A stretch of DNA of 64,000 bases, taken from Diphasiastrum complanatum. Lineage: Eukaryota > Streptophyta > Lycopodiopsida > Lycopodiales > Lycopodiaceae. The position numbers were made by a program, and so were the translations under genes. Each line of letters opens with the position of its first letter. Within the stretch, counting starts at the first letter, position 1. Shown here piece after piece: positions 11,090 to 21,329 of the stretch. The notes beneath the pieces are model-generated. The model worked only from the letters and a program-made list of their open reading frames with translations, had not been told where the DNA came from and searched no databases. The stretch covers positions 49,273,756 to 49,337,755 of the forward strand of contig CM055103.1 in assembly GCA_029204225.1 (NCBI GenBank), in the 5' to 3' direction.

Positions 11090-12353
11090 CGTTGTAGACG
11101 TTCTTCAGGTAATTGGTTGTCTAAGTTATGATTCACCAAGGGGACAATTGTGGGCTTAATTTCCAGCAAATATGTCCTAACACAATGCCATAGGCTACCC
11201 ATATTTGGAATTTGGCTAGGTTAAGAGAGATGCCATATTTTCGGCATTCTTGCAAAACTCATTCCAGACGATTTAAGTGATACCTTTGAGCTGAATGTAC
11301 ACACAAATCATCAAGGAACACTTCTAAGAATTTTTGGAGGAATTCCTTGAAGGCATGTTGCATAACTCTTTGGAAGGTGCTTGGTGCATTGCACAATCCA
11401 AACTGCTTTACACGGAAAGCATATGTCCCCCATGCGGTTGCAAAATAATTCTTATGCTAGTCCTCTGGTGTTATTTGCACTTGGTTATACCCACTGAATC
11501 CATCAAGAAAATTGTAGGCCTCTTCTCCTGCTATTCGTTCAAGCACTCCTTCAGTAAAAGACAGAGGGAAAGTGGTCATTCTTTGTGAACGCGTTGAGTT
11601 TTTTGAGATCTACATAGATGCGTAGTTTCTTGTTCTTCTTAGGCACAATCACAATTGGAGATACCTAGTCAGTATGTTCTATTTCATTTATGAATCCAGC
11701 ATCTAGTAGCTTTTCCAAGTCTTTTTGAATAAGCTCTGAATAATGAGGGTTGCAGCAATAAGGTCGGCTCACTTTTGGTTTGACACCATCGACTAACAGA
11801 ATGGTGTGCTGCACTACTTAACGTGGTATTCCCTTCAGATCCTTATAGGACCATGCAAAACAATCACGATATTCACATAGGAGATCTCTTAGATTAGATA
11901 GTTCTTCAGTTGTAAGTTGTTCACCTACATAAACTATTTTTTCATCTTCCCCAAGATCAGCTAGATCTAGAGGTTTGGACTTTTGTAGGACCTTCGTACA
12001 AACATGAATTATCATGTAAGTCATTCGAATCCCACTGAGCTTGGGGTAAGGCAATGATCACATCATCTAAGGTATAATCACGAAAGTATGCTGGCATATC
12101 GTGGAATGGCTTAGTTGTCGATTCTTGTGGAGTGAGGCTCCTTAGAGATCTTGGCCAGAGGTAGGATCCTAAGTACATCCTTTGGTATCAACGTCTCTCC
12201 ACAATGATGTGGATCGAAGTAAATTAATGCTTGCTCATCAGAGTACTCCACATCATCTTCCAAGGTGACCACTGAGCACCAAGGGAGACATTCTTTCTCA
12301 CAGAGTTTTGGGCGTGGTTCTAATGGAAGCCATGAAAGTTCTACCATGTTCAC
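11090..12353 (-). pseudogene. Gypsy reverse transcriptase
   Basis: The connection segment before RT carries EYRDCFAWSYKDLKGIP at about 11825-11885, a standard lead-in of plant Gypsy RT. The fingers and palm follow in broken frames. A VSPIVIVPKKNKKLR-like stretch is at about 11615-11665, then GFSGYNQVQI at about 11455-11510. The catalytic loop is FLDDLCVHS at about 11290-11320 (FLDD in place of YVDD or YIDD). The last recognisable block is an LGHI stretch near 11180. RNase H is missing. Frames change near 12050, 11650 and 11240. The acidic spacer at 12111-12353 separates it from the protease. Confidence 0.85.
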
Positions 12354-12624
12354 CCGATTTTGATCTTGTCATCAAGGGTGACAGGTTTTTGGAATGAGGT
12401 TTTTAATTTGGGCTCTTGGTTGGGTTCTTGAAATAGTGAGATCGACCCTTTTACAAAACTCATACAATCGACTGTTAGCTAGAGCCTCAATCCAATTGAT
12501 GACATCAATATCAGAATCTTGATGGATTCCTAATGACTTGTGACGCTTCTTTTGGTCTTGATCGATCGTGTGGTCTGTGGTGGATGAAGTTGTCTCCTCT
12601 AGTGGGCTAGTAGGCTTTGATCGT

Positions 12625-13304
12625 TTAAGTATTTGGATTTACTCTCATAGCTTGATCTCGGTTCTCAAGTGTGATTCGATTTGTACCCCAGTCATGGCAT
12701 ACTTTGGCTAACTTTAGCCAAGGTCTTTCTAACAAAAATTGGTAGGATGACGTTGATTTTGGAACATTTAAAATAGTGAAGTTAATGACAAAGCAAAGAT
12801 TTGCGACCTTCACATGTACATTTTTCACGATTCCCATGGGCTTGACACAACTCTGATCAACAAGCTTTATAGTAAAACCTGAGGGCTTTAATGCACTTAG
12901 TCCTCACTCTTGGTATAGATGTGAAGACATAATGTTTACTCCTGAACCACCATCAATAAAGTGGCTACTGAGGGAAGGTTCTTGTGGTAAACGGGTAAGG
13001 TAACATTAATTTTTTTGTTCTCCCAAGTGGCACCTATGGCCATTATGAATTGGTCGTCGTCGCTTTCTCCATCCATGGAGGGTTCGGTAGGTGTATCCTT
13101 TGCTCCTAACCATGTGGTTAAGACTTGGCATAGGGGTTTGTAATTTTTCAATACACCACCTAAAGGTATGGTGACTTGACTAGATAGTAGGGTGGTTAAG
13201 TCCTCGGTTCCACTTCCTTCGACTTCTAGGGAAGTGAAGGATTTCTTATTGAATTCAAGAGGGAAAAATCCTTCTGAGTTCATGGGTGAATCAGGTGCCT
13301 TCAC
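12625..13304 (-). pseudogene. Gypsy aspartic protease region
   Basis: The 122-codon minus-strand frame 12936-13304 ends in the protease start. The active-site segment FIDGGSGVNIMSSHLY is at about 12913-12960. This DGGSGVN form of the D-S/T-G motif is known from plant Gypsy polyproteins. A stop after YQE breaks the frame. The C-terminal protease half continues in 12625-12837 with VANLCFVINFTILNV and the flap-distal motif FLLERPWL (the equivalent of ILGRPWL). The protease would mature the gag-pol polyprotein. The stop and the frame change imply no activity. Confidence 0.8.
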
Positions 13305-13559
13305 GACTTGATCGAGTGTTCAGCTCAATCCATAGGTTCTATTGGCCGATTGAGATCACCAATAGGAGCCTTCACTTGCTCTTCTTGGATCCACTCTCTT
13401 ACCTTGATGTAAAGATCATTCTCCTTCTGTGGGTTTGGATACTCTCCAGGTCCAGTGGATTTAGTGTAATGGCTTACAATGTGGGGTTGACTTGCTCCTC
13501 ATTCAATACTCTTTCTACTACTGGGGGTTCCTTCGTGTCTGAACATAGATAGGGGCTTC

Positions 13560-14190
13560 TTTTTTTTATCCTCTATAACAGTTGTGAGATTGAAAGGTGC
13601 ATCACTTGCAGCTCTACTGGTCGAGATGGACAATCTTTGTAACAATGACCATGGCCACACTCTTTGCAGATAAGTGACTTTATATGGACACTCAGCAATG
13701 CATTGGTTCTCTACACAGCTGTAACATTGGACTCGGTGCTCTGTTCCCGTAGAAACGTTGTTGAGCTATAAACAAGGGATATACAGAAGCTTCAGTTCCA
13801 TTTGAATAAAAACATGGAAATTCTGGATCCTCAGGTAAGAACATATTTTCAAATTTGAATTATGATTGGGGTTGAGGATCATGACTTGTGGTAGCAAAAT
13901 TTGCTGGATTGATTTGGCGGTTCATCTGAAGACCAGGTTGATGCACTACTATGGCTGGTGCTGAGTTATTCGGTCTAGGTAGCGCTAGGCATTGTGGGGG
14001 TGTTTGTTGGAATACGGGCCTCTGGTAACTTGTAACTTAAGAACCCTATTGTTGCATTCTCCATTGATATTGTCTTGCAAGCGCGGGCTTGTATTCTTGG
14101 ATTGTAGATACAGGTAGATGTGTCGTGGTTATTGGTGTTGCAAAAGATGCAATACCTTTGGGCTAGCTAACTATTCTGAGGGCACTCGTT
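13560..14190 (-). pseudogene. Gypsy gag C-terminus with paired zinc knuckles
   Basis: The minus strand encodes a Pro/Gln-rich spacer (about 13760-14190), then a knuckle CYSCVENQCIAEC at about 13688-13727. In this knuckle the usual His is replaced. A second knuckle, CKECGHGHCYKDC, is at about 13632-13670, followed by PSRPVELQ. The two are in different frames, so at least one frameshift lies between them. The linear pattern of two knuckles separated by roughly ten residues is shared with the gag at 6201-6309. Upstream gag core sequence is not present: the element is truncated near 14190. Confidence 0.7.
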
Positions 14191-15407
14191 TGTATTTATT
14201 ATTATTGATAGTATGAAAACTAACAATGTTCACAAATTGATGGCTAATATAAACTGGCCTAAATATTGCAAGGGTAATATCAGCCGAGAATAAACTCAAG
14301 TACAAGTATATAAGTTTTTTTTCTAAAGTCACACTTTTTGCAAGGGTTTGATGTGTTTAATGAAAAACATGACATTTTTATATGCAATATCTGCATTCAC
14401 TCAAAGTTGTTCTCAAACAATTTGATTCTTGAATATCCTTATTCATTGTAATATGCATATTGACATCAACTTGTAAGATCTATCTATAATCAACAATATA
14501 TGTCCTATTACAATTGATATATTTTCATTAATGTTTTGATCTTTTATCGATAAAAGTGTTGTGCAACAATATTGTTTGTGTATGTGTCCTAACTTCTGGT
14601 GTTCCAAATTCTAATAACTTGTTCATGATTGTCATCTTCACCTACTATAATCGCCAAGGAAGATCTTGGTCTAAGGTGATGTAAATTTTGTATTCATCAC
14701 TTTTTAGTAATTTTAAGAAAATTTTGAGTCCCGCTTTTTTTCTTTTATGAGATGTCATGCTTGAACTTAAAGTCCAAGCACACAAACTTGACAAAGACCT
14801 ATGCTTGAACTAAGTTCGAGCACATGCTCATTTTCTCAAACTTAAGTCCGAGCCATACAAGAATATATTAGAAAGGATAGAAAAAAAAATCAATATGTCC
14901 CAAAATCAAAAAAAAATTCCAACATTAGTGAAACATTTTAGGTAGCATCATCTTCCTATCTTGGCTACTATATGTCATGGATTTAGTGTTCCTAAGCATT
15001 TCGTATAATTTGAAAATCGAAGACTTTTGTTGTGCCCAACAATGTATTAGGGACACCATGACTCAAAACATGCTACAAATGTAAATTTTGGATTCGAAGA
15101 AAAAAATGGATACTATATCAATACCATGGCAAAATCGATTATTTTTTCGATAATCCAGATATAGATATGAGCATTGACTAGGCTAAAATAGACCTAATAT
15201 CAAAAAAACCATGTACCAATTGATTGGTCGGTTCTTTGATACTCGAGTTGATGCCCATGTATCATGATAGTAGTCAAGCACCTATATACATGCGCCCGAC
15301 AATCAAATGAAATCTACTTACTAACCAAGAGGACACACATTATTCTCTCATGAACACACATTATTTAGTCCATCATAAACATTAATTGAATTGCCCAAAT
15401 GTATAAA

Positions 15408-15410
<3 letters not shown>
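14191..15410. other. AT-rich intergenic DNA, no gene seen
   Basis: No coding, LTR or RNA feature was recognised. A locally duplicated phrase (ATGCTTGAACT...AGTCCAAGCAC / ATGCTTGAACTAAGTTCGAGCAC) occurs at about 14757-14830. The stretch ends at the TA run that begins the long inverted repeat. Confidence 0.5.
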
Positions 15411-15459
<49 letters not shown>

Positions 15460-16102
15460 TTATGTACAGTTTTGCGCATGTGTATAAGGTGCACTCATGC
15501 ATCCTCCTCCCCTCACCCATGCATGAGCTTTTTCTAACTAAAAAACTTGGGGAGTAGAATGCATGTATGAGTAATGTGTATATCCCCATACATTTGCACA
15601 TTGTGTGCATTGAGGGGTGGACCCCAAAGAGGTTCCTCACCCCCTTCCTCCCACTTACTAAATTCAAATACTTAAAGTTTGAAGTTAAGTTTTTATTTTA
15701 TTCACACATTTCAATGTGCTTTAAACTTTAGCCAATAAAGGCTTTCTTATTTATTTAGAATTATCAAACTTTTACCCACAAATCATGAACATAAAAATTT
15801 TCTTGACTACCTTAAACTCTTAAACTGTTTTTGTTTTGCAATCCTTCAAATTCCTATCTTGGCCCACCATTTTTAGGAATGTTTAACCACAAATCCAAAC
15901 TCATTGGCTTTAACTCCTAAATCGTTACCCACAAGCTTTTATCCATGGGCCAAAAAATGCATAATTAAAGAAAAGGAGGGGATGGGGTGAGCGGAGTAAA
16001 AGAGACAATAAAAAGAAAAAAATAGAGGGGGGAGGGGAAATTTGGAACACATGTGCATGCACACACACACACGCACACATGCGTGAGGGATTGAGTGAGT
16101 GA

Positions 16103-16107
<5 letters not shown>

Positions 16108-16135
<28 letters not shown>
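16108..16135. repeat. (GT)n microsatellite
   Basis: An uninterrupted GT run, embedded in wider GT/GC alternating DNA to about 16270. It pairs with the CA-rich tract near 19590-19735 in the other arm. Confidence 0.9.
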
Positions 16136-16680
16136 CACGCGCGCGCGCTCACGCATGCGTGTGTGTGCGCACGCATGCCTATTTTGTGTGTGTGTGTGTG
16201 TGTGCGTGTGCGCGTATTCATTGTGTGTGTGACCCCCGACACAAAGAATGTGTGTGTGTGTGCACGCGCACGTGCAAGGCTTTCTTATTTATTTTAAATT
16301 ATCAAACTTTTGCCCACAAATCATGAACATAAAAAAAATTTTGACTACCTTAAACTGTTTTTTTTTTCAATCCTTCAAATTCCTATCTTGGCCCACCATT
16401 TTTAGGAATGTTTAGCCACAAGCCCAAACTCACTGGCTTTAACTCCTAAATCATTACCCACAAGCTTTTATCCATGGGCCAAAAAATACATAATTAAAAA
16501 AAAAGGAGGGGAATGGGGTGAGGGGAGTAAAAGAGACAATAAAAAGAGAAAAATAAGGGGGGGGAGGGGGGGATTTGGAACACATGAGCATGCACACACA
16601 CACGCGTGAGGGATTGAGTGAGTGTGTATGTGTGTATGTGTGTGCGCGCGCGCTCATGCACGCGTATGTGTGTGCGTGCA

Positions 16681-16683
<3 letters not shown>

Positions 16684-16727
<44 letters not shown>
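16684..16727. repeat. (TG)n microsatellite
   Basis: An uninterrupted TG run of about 22 units, followed by alternating CG/TG sequence to 16760. Such alternating purine-pyrimidine DNA favours Z-form. Confidence 0.9.
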
Positions 16728-16731
<4 letters not shown>

Positions 16732-16895
16732 TGCGTGTGCGCGTGCGCGTGTGCGTGTGTGACCCCCGACACAATGAATGCATGTGTGTGCGCGTGCACG
16801 CACATGCATCTCCATATAAAAAACCTTTTGTGGATGAGATATATTGTATAGAGTCTAGAGTCCTTTTTTCTCCTTCTCTCTTTCCCACGGGCCCC

Positions 16896-16898
<3 letters not shown>

Positions 16899-16935
<37 letters not shown>
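16899..16935. repeat. (TC)n microsatellite
   Basis: A TC run. The matching position in the right arm is the longer AG run at 19368-19435. Confidence 0.9.
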
Positions 16936-16938
<3 letters not shown>

Positions 16939-17099
16939 CAGGCCGACCAACCACCCATAGAGGGAGGGAGGTCCCTCCATGCACCTAAAAAAAACTGAAG
17001 AAGGTTAAAATGTGTGTGTGTGTGTGTAGATATATAAATAAGGAGGTGCTTCCATTTCATTAAAAGTAAATATATCAATATTTACTCTCCCCCCAGGCA

Positions 17100-17102
<3 letters not shown>

Positions 17103-17136
<34 letters not shown>
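17103..17136. repeat. (CA)n microsatellite
   Basis: A CA run of about 17 units, matched by a shorter GT run near 19183-19195 in the right arm. Confidence 0.9.
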
Positions 17137-17138
<2 letters not shown>

Positions 17139-18003
17139 TTTATTAAATGTAAACCTCTCATAAAAAAATATGAATACTTAAAAATGTGAACCCCCACTCT
17201 CCATAAAACAAAAAAAAGTGAAGGGGCTTTTTGGCTCCCCATAAATTAAGTCTTCTTTTAAAAAGGAGACAAAAAAAAGTCTCCATCAAAAAAGAAATTC
17301 TCTCCTCCCCCCCCCAAAAAAAAAAAAACTAATGCTTTTAAAGGTAGGAGCATATCTTTTTTTAACACTCCCTCGCCCTTTTCTGTCACATGGCAAAACC
17401 CACCCACCCATTTCCCCAGAGCACTTAAACCATCGGCCTCTTGCCCAAACAACTTGCTTTTAACCATTAGGGAGCACACCCGCACTCCGCCCACCCCATA
17501 TGTTCTCCTCTTCTCTTGTCAATCCACCTAAAAAAAACATCATCGATGAGCAGAACTGCACGAAGATTTATTATATGGCTTTCGTATTTATTTTGAATTA
17601 CCAAAATTTTACCCATAGATCATGAACAAAAAGTTTTACCCAAAGTTCTTTTCTCCGTCTAGCATCCATGCTCTATTGAAGAACATATTTGTTAATCTCA
17701 TCCTTGCAACCACTGTGGGAAAGAGCAAAAGTTGAATATCTAAAACCAGACATCTTTTTATTTATTCAAATTGAAATGGAAATTTGACACCAAGTTTTCC
17801 TTGGTTCTTACCTCTAGGGTTCTTCCTTTTTCTTTCTTCAACACCATCAAGCACAAATCATACACACAAATCCACATACAGAGATAACACATGCACTCAC
17901 GTACATACACACACATACATTGGCCACCCGTCAACGACCATCGGCCATCCGCGTCAACGACCATCGGCCGTCCATTGTCGTCAACGACGGGCACTCTTTA
18001 CAA

Positions 18004-18004
<1 letters not shown>

Positions 18005-18062
<58 letters not shown>

Positions 18063-18306
18063 AATATCATACATGCGCGTCCAAGGGGTTTTGCCATTTT
18101 TGCGCCCGTGTACGGCGCCCAGTCACGTCCATTTTTTTAAAAATACAAAATACGCTAGAAAAAAATTTCAAAAAAAAATGTGCACCCACCCCAAGCGCAT
18201 CCACCCCCGGACGCGCCCGGACGCACCTGCACCTGCTCCCGGGCGCGAACGTCCTGGCGCACGTCCGCACCCAGGGTCCCTACCTTAGATATATATATAT
18301 ATATAT
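18005..18306. other. Centre of the inverted repeat: TA runs and GC-rich spacer
   Basis: TA runs at 18005-18050 and 18289-18306 flank a unique spacer of about 230 bp. The spacer is strongly GC-rich in its right half (18180-18280), with repeated GGACGC and GCCCGG words. Open frames across it are compositional and resemble no protein. This would form the loop of the foldback. Confidence 0.7.
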
Positions 18307-19262
18307 ACTGGTAAAGAGTGCCTGTCGTTGACGGGCAATGGACGGCCAATGGTCGTTGACACGGATGGCCGATGGTCGTTGACGGGTGGCCAATGTATGT
18401 GTGTGTATGTACGTGAGTGCATGTGTTATCTATGTATGTGGATTTGTGTGTATGATTTGTGCTTGATGGTGTTGAAGAAAGAAAAAAGAAGAACCCTAGA
18501 GGTAAGAACCAAGGAAAATTTTGTGTCAAATTTCCATTTCAATTTGAATAAATAAAAATATGTCTGGTTTTAGATATTCAACTTCTGCTATTTTCCACAG
18601 TCGTTGCAAGGATGGGATTTACAAACATGTTCTTCAACAGAACATGGATGCTAGATGGAGAAAAGAACTTTGGGTAAAACTTTCTGTTCATGATGTATGG
18701 GTAAAATTTTGGTAATTCAAAATAAATACGAAAGCCATATAATAAATCTTAGTGCGGTTCTGCTCATCGATGATATTTTTTTAGGTGGATTGACAAGAGA
18801 AGAGGAGAACATATGGGATGGGCGGAGTGCGGGTGTGTTCTCTAATGGTTAAAAGCAAGTTGTTTGGTCAAAAGGCCGATGGTTTAAGTGCTTGGGAGAT
18901 GGGTAGGTGGGTTTTGCATGTGACAAAAAAGGGCGAGGGAGTGTTAAAAAAATATATGCTCCTGCCCTTAAAAGCCTTAGTTTTTTTTTTAGGAGGGAGG
19001 AGAGAATTTCTTTCTTGATGGAGACTTTTTTTTGTCTTCTTTTTAAAAAAAAGAAAACTTAATTTATGGGGAGCCAAAAAGCCCCTTCACTTTTTTTGTT
19101 TTATGGAGAGTGGGAGTTCACATTTTTAAGTGGATTTACATTCATATTTTTTTATGAGAGGTTTACATTTAATAAAAAGTGTGTGTGTGTGTGCGCGTGC
19201 ATGCGTGGGGGGAGAGTAAATATTGATATATTTACTTTTAATGAAATGGAGGCACCCCCTTG

Positions 19263-19294
<32 letters not shown>

Positions 19295-19365
19295 TTTTAA
19301 CCTTCTTCATTTTTTTTAGGTGCATGGAGGGACCTCCCTCCCTCTACGGATGGTTGGTCGGCCTG

Positions 19366-19367
<2 letters not shown>

Positions 19368-19435
<68 letters not shown>
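19368..19435. repeat. (AG)n microsatellite
   Basis: A perfect AG run of about 34 units in the right arm. ORFs through it (Arg/Glu repeats) are artefacts. Confidence 0.95.
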
Positions 19436-19438
<3 letters not shown>

Positions 19439-20336
19439 GGGGCCTGTGGAAAAAGAGAGAAGGAGAAAAAAGGACTCTAGACTTATACAATTATATCTCA
19501 TCCACAAAAGGTTTTTTATATGGAGACGTGTGTGTGCGCGCGCACGCATACACACGCATTCGTTGTGTCGGGATCACACACACACACAATGAACACGCGC
19601 ACATGCACACACACACACACACAGATAGGCATGCGCGCACACACACACGCGTGCGTGAGCGCACGCGCAGTGCGCACACACACACACACACTCACTCAAT
19701 CCCTCACGCGTGTGTGCGTGTGTGTGTGCATGCACATGTGTTCCAAAATCCCCCCCCCCCCCCCCCCCCTCCCCCCCTATTTTTCTCTTTTTATTGTCTC
19801 TTATACTCCCCTCACCCCATCCCTCTCCTTTTTTTTTTAATTATGCATTTTTTGGCCCATGGATAAAAGCTTGTGGGTAACGATTTAGGAGTTAAAGCTA
19901 GTGAGTTTGGGCTTGTGATTAAACATTCCTGAAAATGGTGGGCCAAGATAGGAATTTGAAGATTGCAAAACAAAAACAGTTTAAGGTAGTCAAGAAAATT
20001 TTTATGTTCATGATTTGTGGGTAAAAGTTTGATAATTTAAAATAAATAAGAAAGCCTTTATTGGCTAAAGTTTAAATCACATTGAAATGTGTGAATAAAA
20101 TAAAAACTTAACTTCAAACTTTAAGTATTTGAATTTAGTAAGTGAGAGGGAGGGGGCGAGGAATCTCTTTAGGGTCCACCCCTCAATGCACACAATGTGC
20201 AAATGTATGGGGATATGCACATTCCCCATACGTGCATTCTACTCCCCAAGTTTTTCTAGTTAAAAAAAGCTCATGCATGGGTGAGAGGGAGGAGGATGCA
20301 TGAGTGCACCCATACACATGCGCAAAAATGTACATA

Positions 20337-20372
<36 letters not shown>

Positions 20373-20843
20373 GAGATTCCACTGTAGACTAAAGAAATTA
20401 TCATGCGAATCTAAAAAAATAAAAAGACTTTTAAGTGTGTAATACCATGCTCATCATGTACATAGCGAAACAGAAAACAACAAAGCTTGGAAAAATATCA
20501 TTTGCTCAACATTATAATCACATCATTTGGTATTCACAACCTAAAGTAGTGTACAACAATCTTGAGTGCTCCATCAGCCATATACATTGTAATATCAAGA
20601 GAGATAAAAATATCCTTTGTATATGCCGCCTCAATTCATGTTTTCCTGTCTTTTTCTGGAAAGCAGTTGCACTTTTGTAAATTTTTCAGCAGGAAGCAAA
20701 AACTTCAGTTGCCAACACCCTTTTGCGTGTAGCATGAAGTTAAATGCCGCAGCTTCTATCCTGGCCATGATCCTCGAGCTCTGTTACCTGAAAAAAGATC
20801 GACTTTACCTCATCTTTCATGAGGCTTGCCTAGGATGTAGCAC

Positions 20844-21032
20844 TCAACGGGCTTGAGATGGACGGCATATCGACCTAATGGAATCGGCAAACGAAGTAAT
20901 AACCTTGGCTTTGATCTGCCCCCGTTTTGTTGGAAAGCTGGGCAGCTTGAGTAGCTTTTTGGCTGCCAGACCCGATCCCACAGAAGTGAGGGAATTTCTA
21001 CTGCTTCCTGCCATATTTGCAGCTGCTCCCAA
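20844..21032 (-). CDS. Small unrecognised ORF behind a plant-like promoter
   Basis: From the internal ATG at about 21014 the minus strand encodes 56 residues: MAGSSRNSLTSVGSGLAAKK, a basic stretch, then ITSFADSIRSICRPSQAR and a stop. The N-terminus is rich in Ser, Ala, Leu and basic residues with few acids, like an organelle targeting sequence. I do not recognise the protein. A TATA box (21202-21210) and CACGTG box lie upstream on the same strand. A short upstream ORF starts at about 21098 and ends before this one. A GATGAG/GTAAAG donor-like site follows near 20807, so this may be only a first exon. The overlapping plus-strand ORF 20878-21150 is an alternative, but it lacks the promoter context. 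Confidence 0.3.
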   Translation of the reverse strand: MGAAANMAGSSRNSLTSVGSGLAAKKLLKLPSFPTKRGQIKAKVITSFADSIRSICRPSQAR

Positions 21033-21200
21033 GGATCGAACTTTCCCTGTGATTAGCGATCTGCTAAGGATGATGCTTCAATTGAAAGTCTGTAGAACCA
21101 ACATAGCTCGTCTACTGCCAGAAGAAGACACAAGCGAGAGTGGAGAGTGAGATGATGAGGAGGAGCTGACACTTGACAGAGCCGGACGCTATCCCTTCCT

Positions 21201-21290
21201 CTTTATATATCATTATTGCAGGGCAACAAATTAGAATGTGGAGTGAGCCTTGAGCCTCGGCTCTTTTGAAAGGAGCTTTGCACGTGTTCT
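21201..21290 (-). promoter_or_regulatory. Candidate promoter: TATA box and G-box
   Basis: Read on the minus strand, ATATATAAAG (21201-21210) is a good TATA box. CACGTG (21281-21286), in the context AACACGTGCAA, is a G-box/ABRE-like core about 75 bp upstream. A C/T-rich leader (TCCTCCTCATCATCTCACTC) follows downstream, as in many plant 5' UTRs. The motifs are seen directly; promoter function is inference. Confidence 0.4.
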
Positions 21291-21329
21291 TTGATCTTGA
21301 AAACGTGCAGCACATTTTGGCATATGTGC

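Larger units (their letters stand above)
11080..14190 (-). mobile_element. Degraded Ty3/Gypsy retrotransposon (gag to RT)
   Basis: On the minus strand, from 14190 down, the order is gag C-terminus, two zinc knuckles, protease and RT. This is the Gypsy order, with RT directly after protease. RT ends near 11120, before RNase H and integrase, which are absent. Both LTRs and most of gag are also missing. Several stops and frameshifts break the frames. The gag knuckles resemble those of the gag-only element at 2642-9003, making this lineage a candidate source of pol for that element. Confidence 0.9.
15739..16816. repeat. Tandem duplication (about 539-bp unit) within the left arm
   Basis: Two consecutive copies begin with GGCTTTCTTATTTATTT, at about 15739 and 16278. 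Both run through ACTCCTAAATCRTTACCCACAAGC, GGGGTGAG and GT-rich tracts ending near the CCCCCGACACAA motif. The right arm of the inverted repeat holds a single copy (about 19500-20060). This explains why the left arm is about 500 bp longer. Confidence 0.8.
15411..20369. repeat. 5-kb long inverted repeat (giant foldback)
   Basis: The left arm (15411-18006) is the reverse complement of the right arm (18289-20369), apart from microsatellite length changes and one tandem duplication in the left arm. The arms can be paired throughout. Outermost are TA runs (15411-15455 / 20341-20369). Next come the TTTGCGCATG stretch with TATGTACA / TGTACATA, then the CCACCCCTCAATGCACACAATG block, then the (TC)n / (AG)n runs. 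Innermost is the CATTGGCCACCCGTCAACGACC block beside the central TA runs. A 280-bp GC-rich spacer separates the arms. Neither arm shows a transposase, gag or pol. It could be a foldback or MULE-type non-autonomous element, or an inverted duplication. Transcription across it would give a hairpin RNA. Confidence 0.9.

Noticed and set aside
15925-16984. Long ORFs with Cys-Val or His-Thr repeats in the 15.9-17.1 kb and 19.1-19.9 kb regions
   Set aside because: They are translations of GT/CA, TC/AG and C-rich microsatellites inside the inverted repeat, open in several frames and both strands at once.
17784-18555. ORFs across the centre of the inverted repeat (118-124 codons)
   Set aside because: They run through TA runs and GC-rich words, with mirrored versions on the opposite strand. 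No domain is present.
20878-21150. 90-codon plus-strand ORF as the gene at this site
   Set aside because: The promoter motifs face the other way, and the frame overlaps a minus ORF with better context. Neither is proven.
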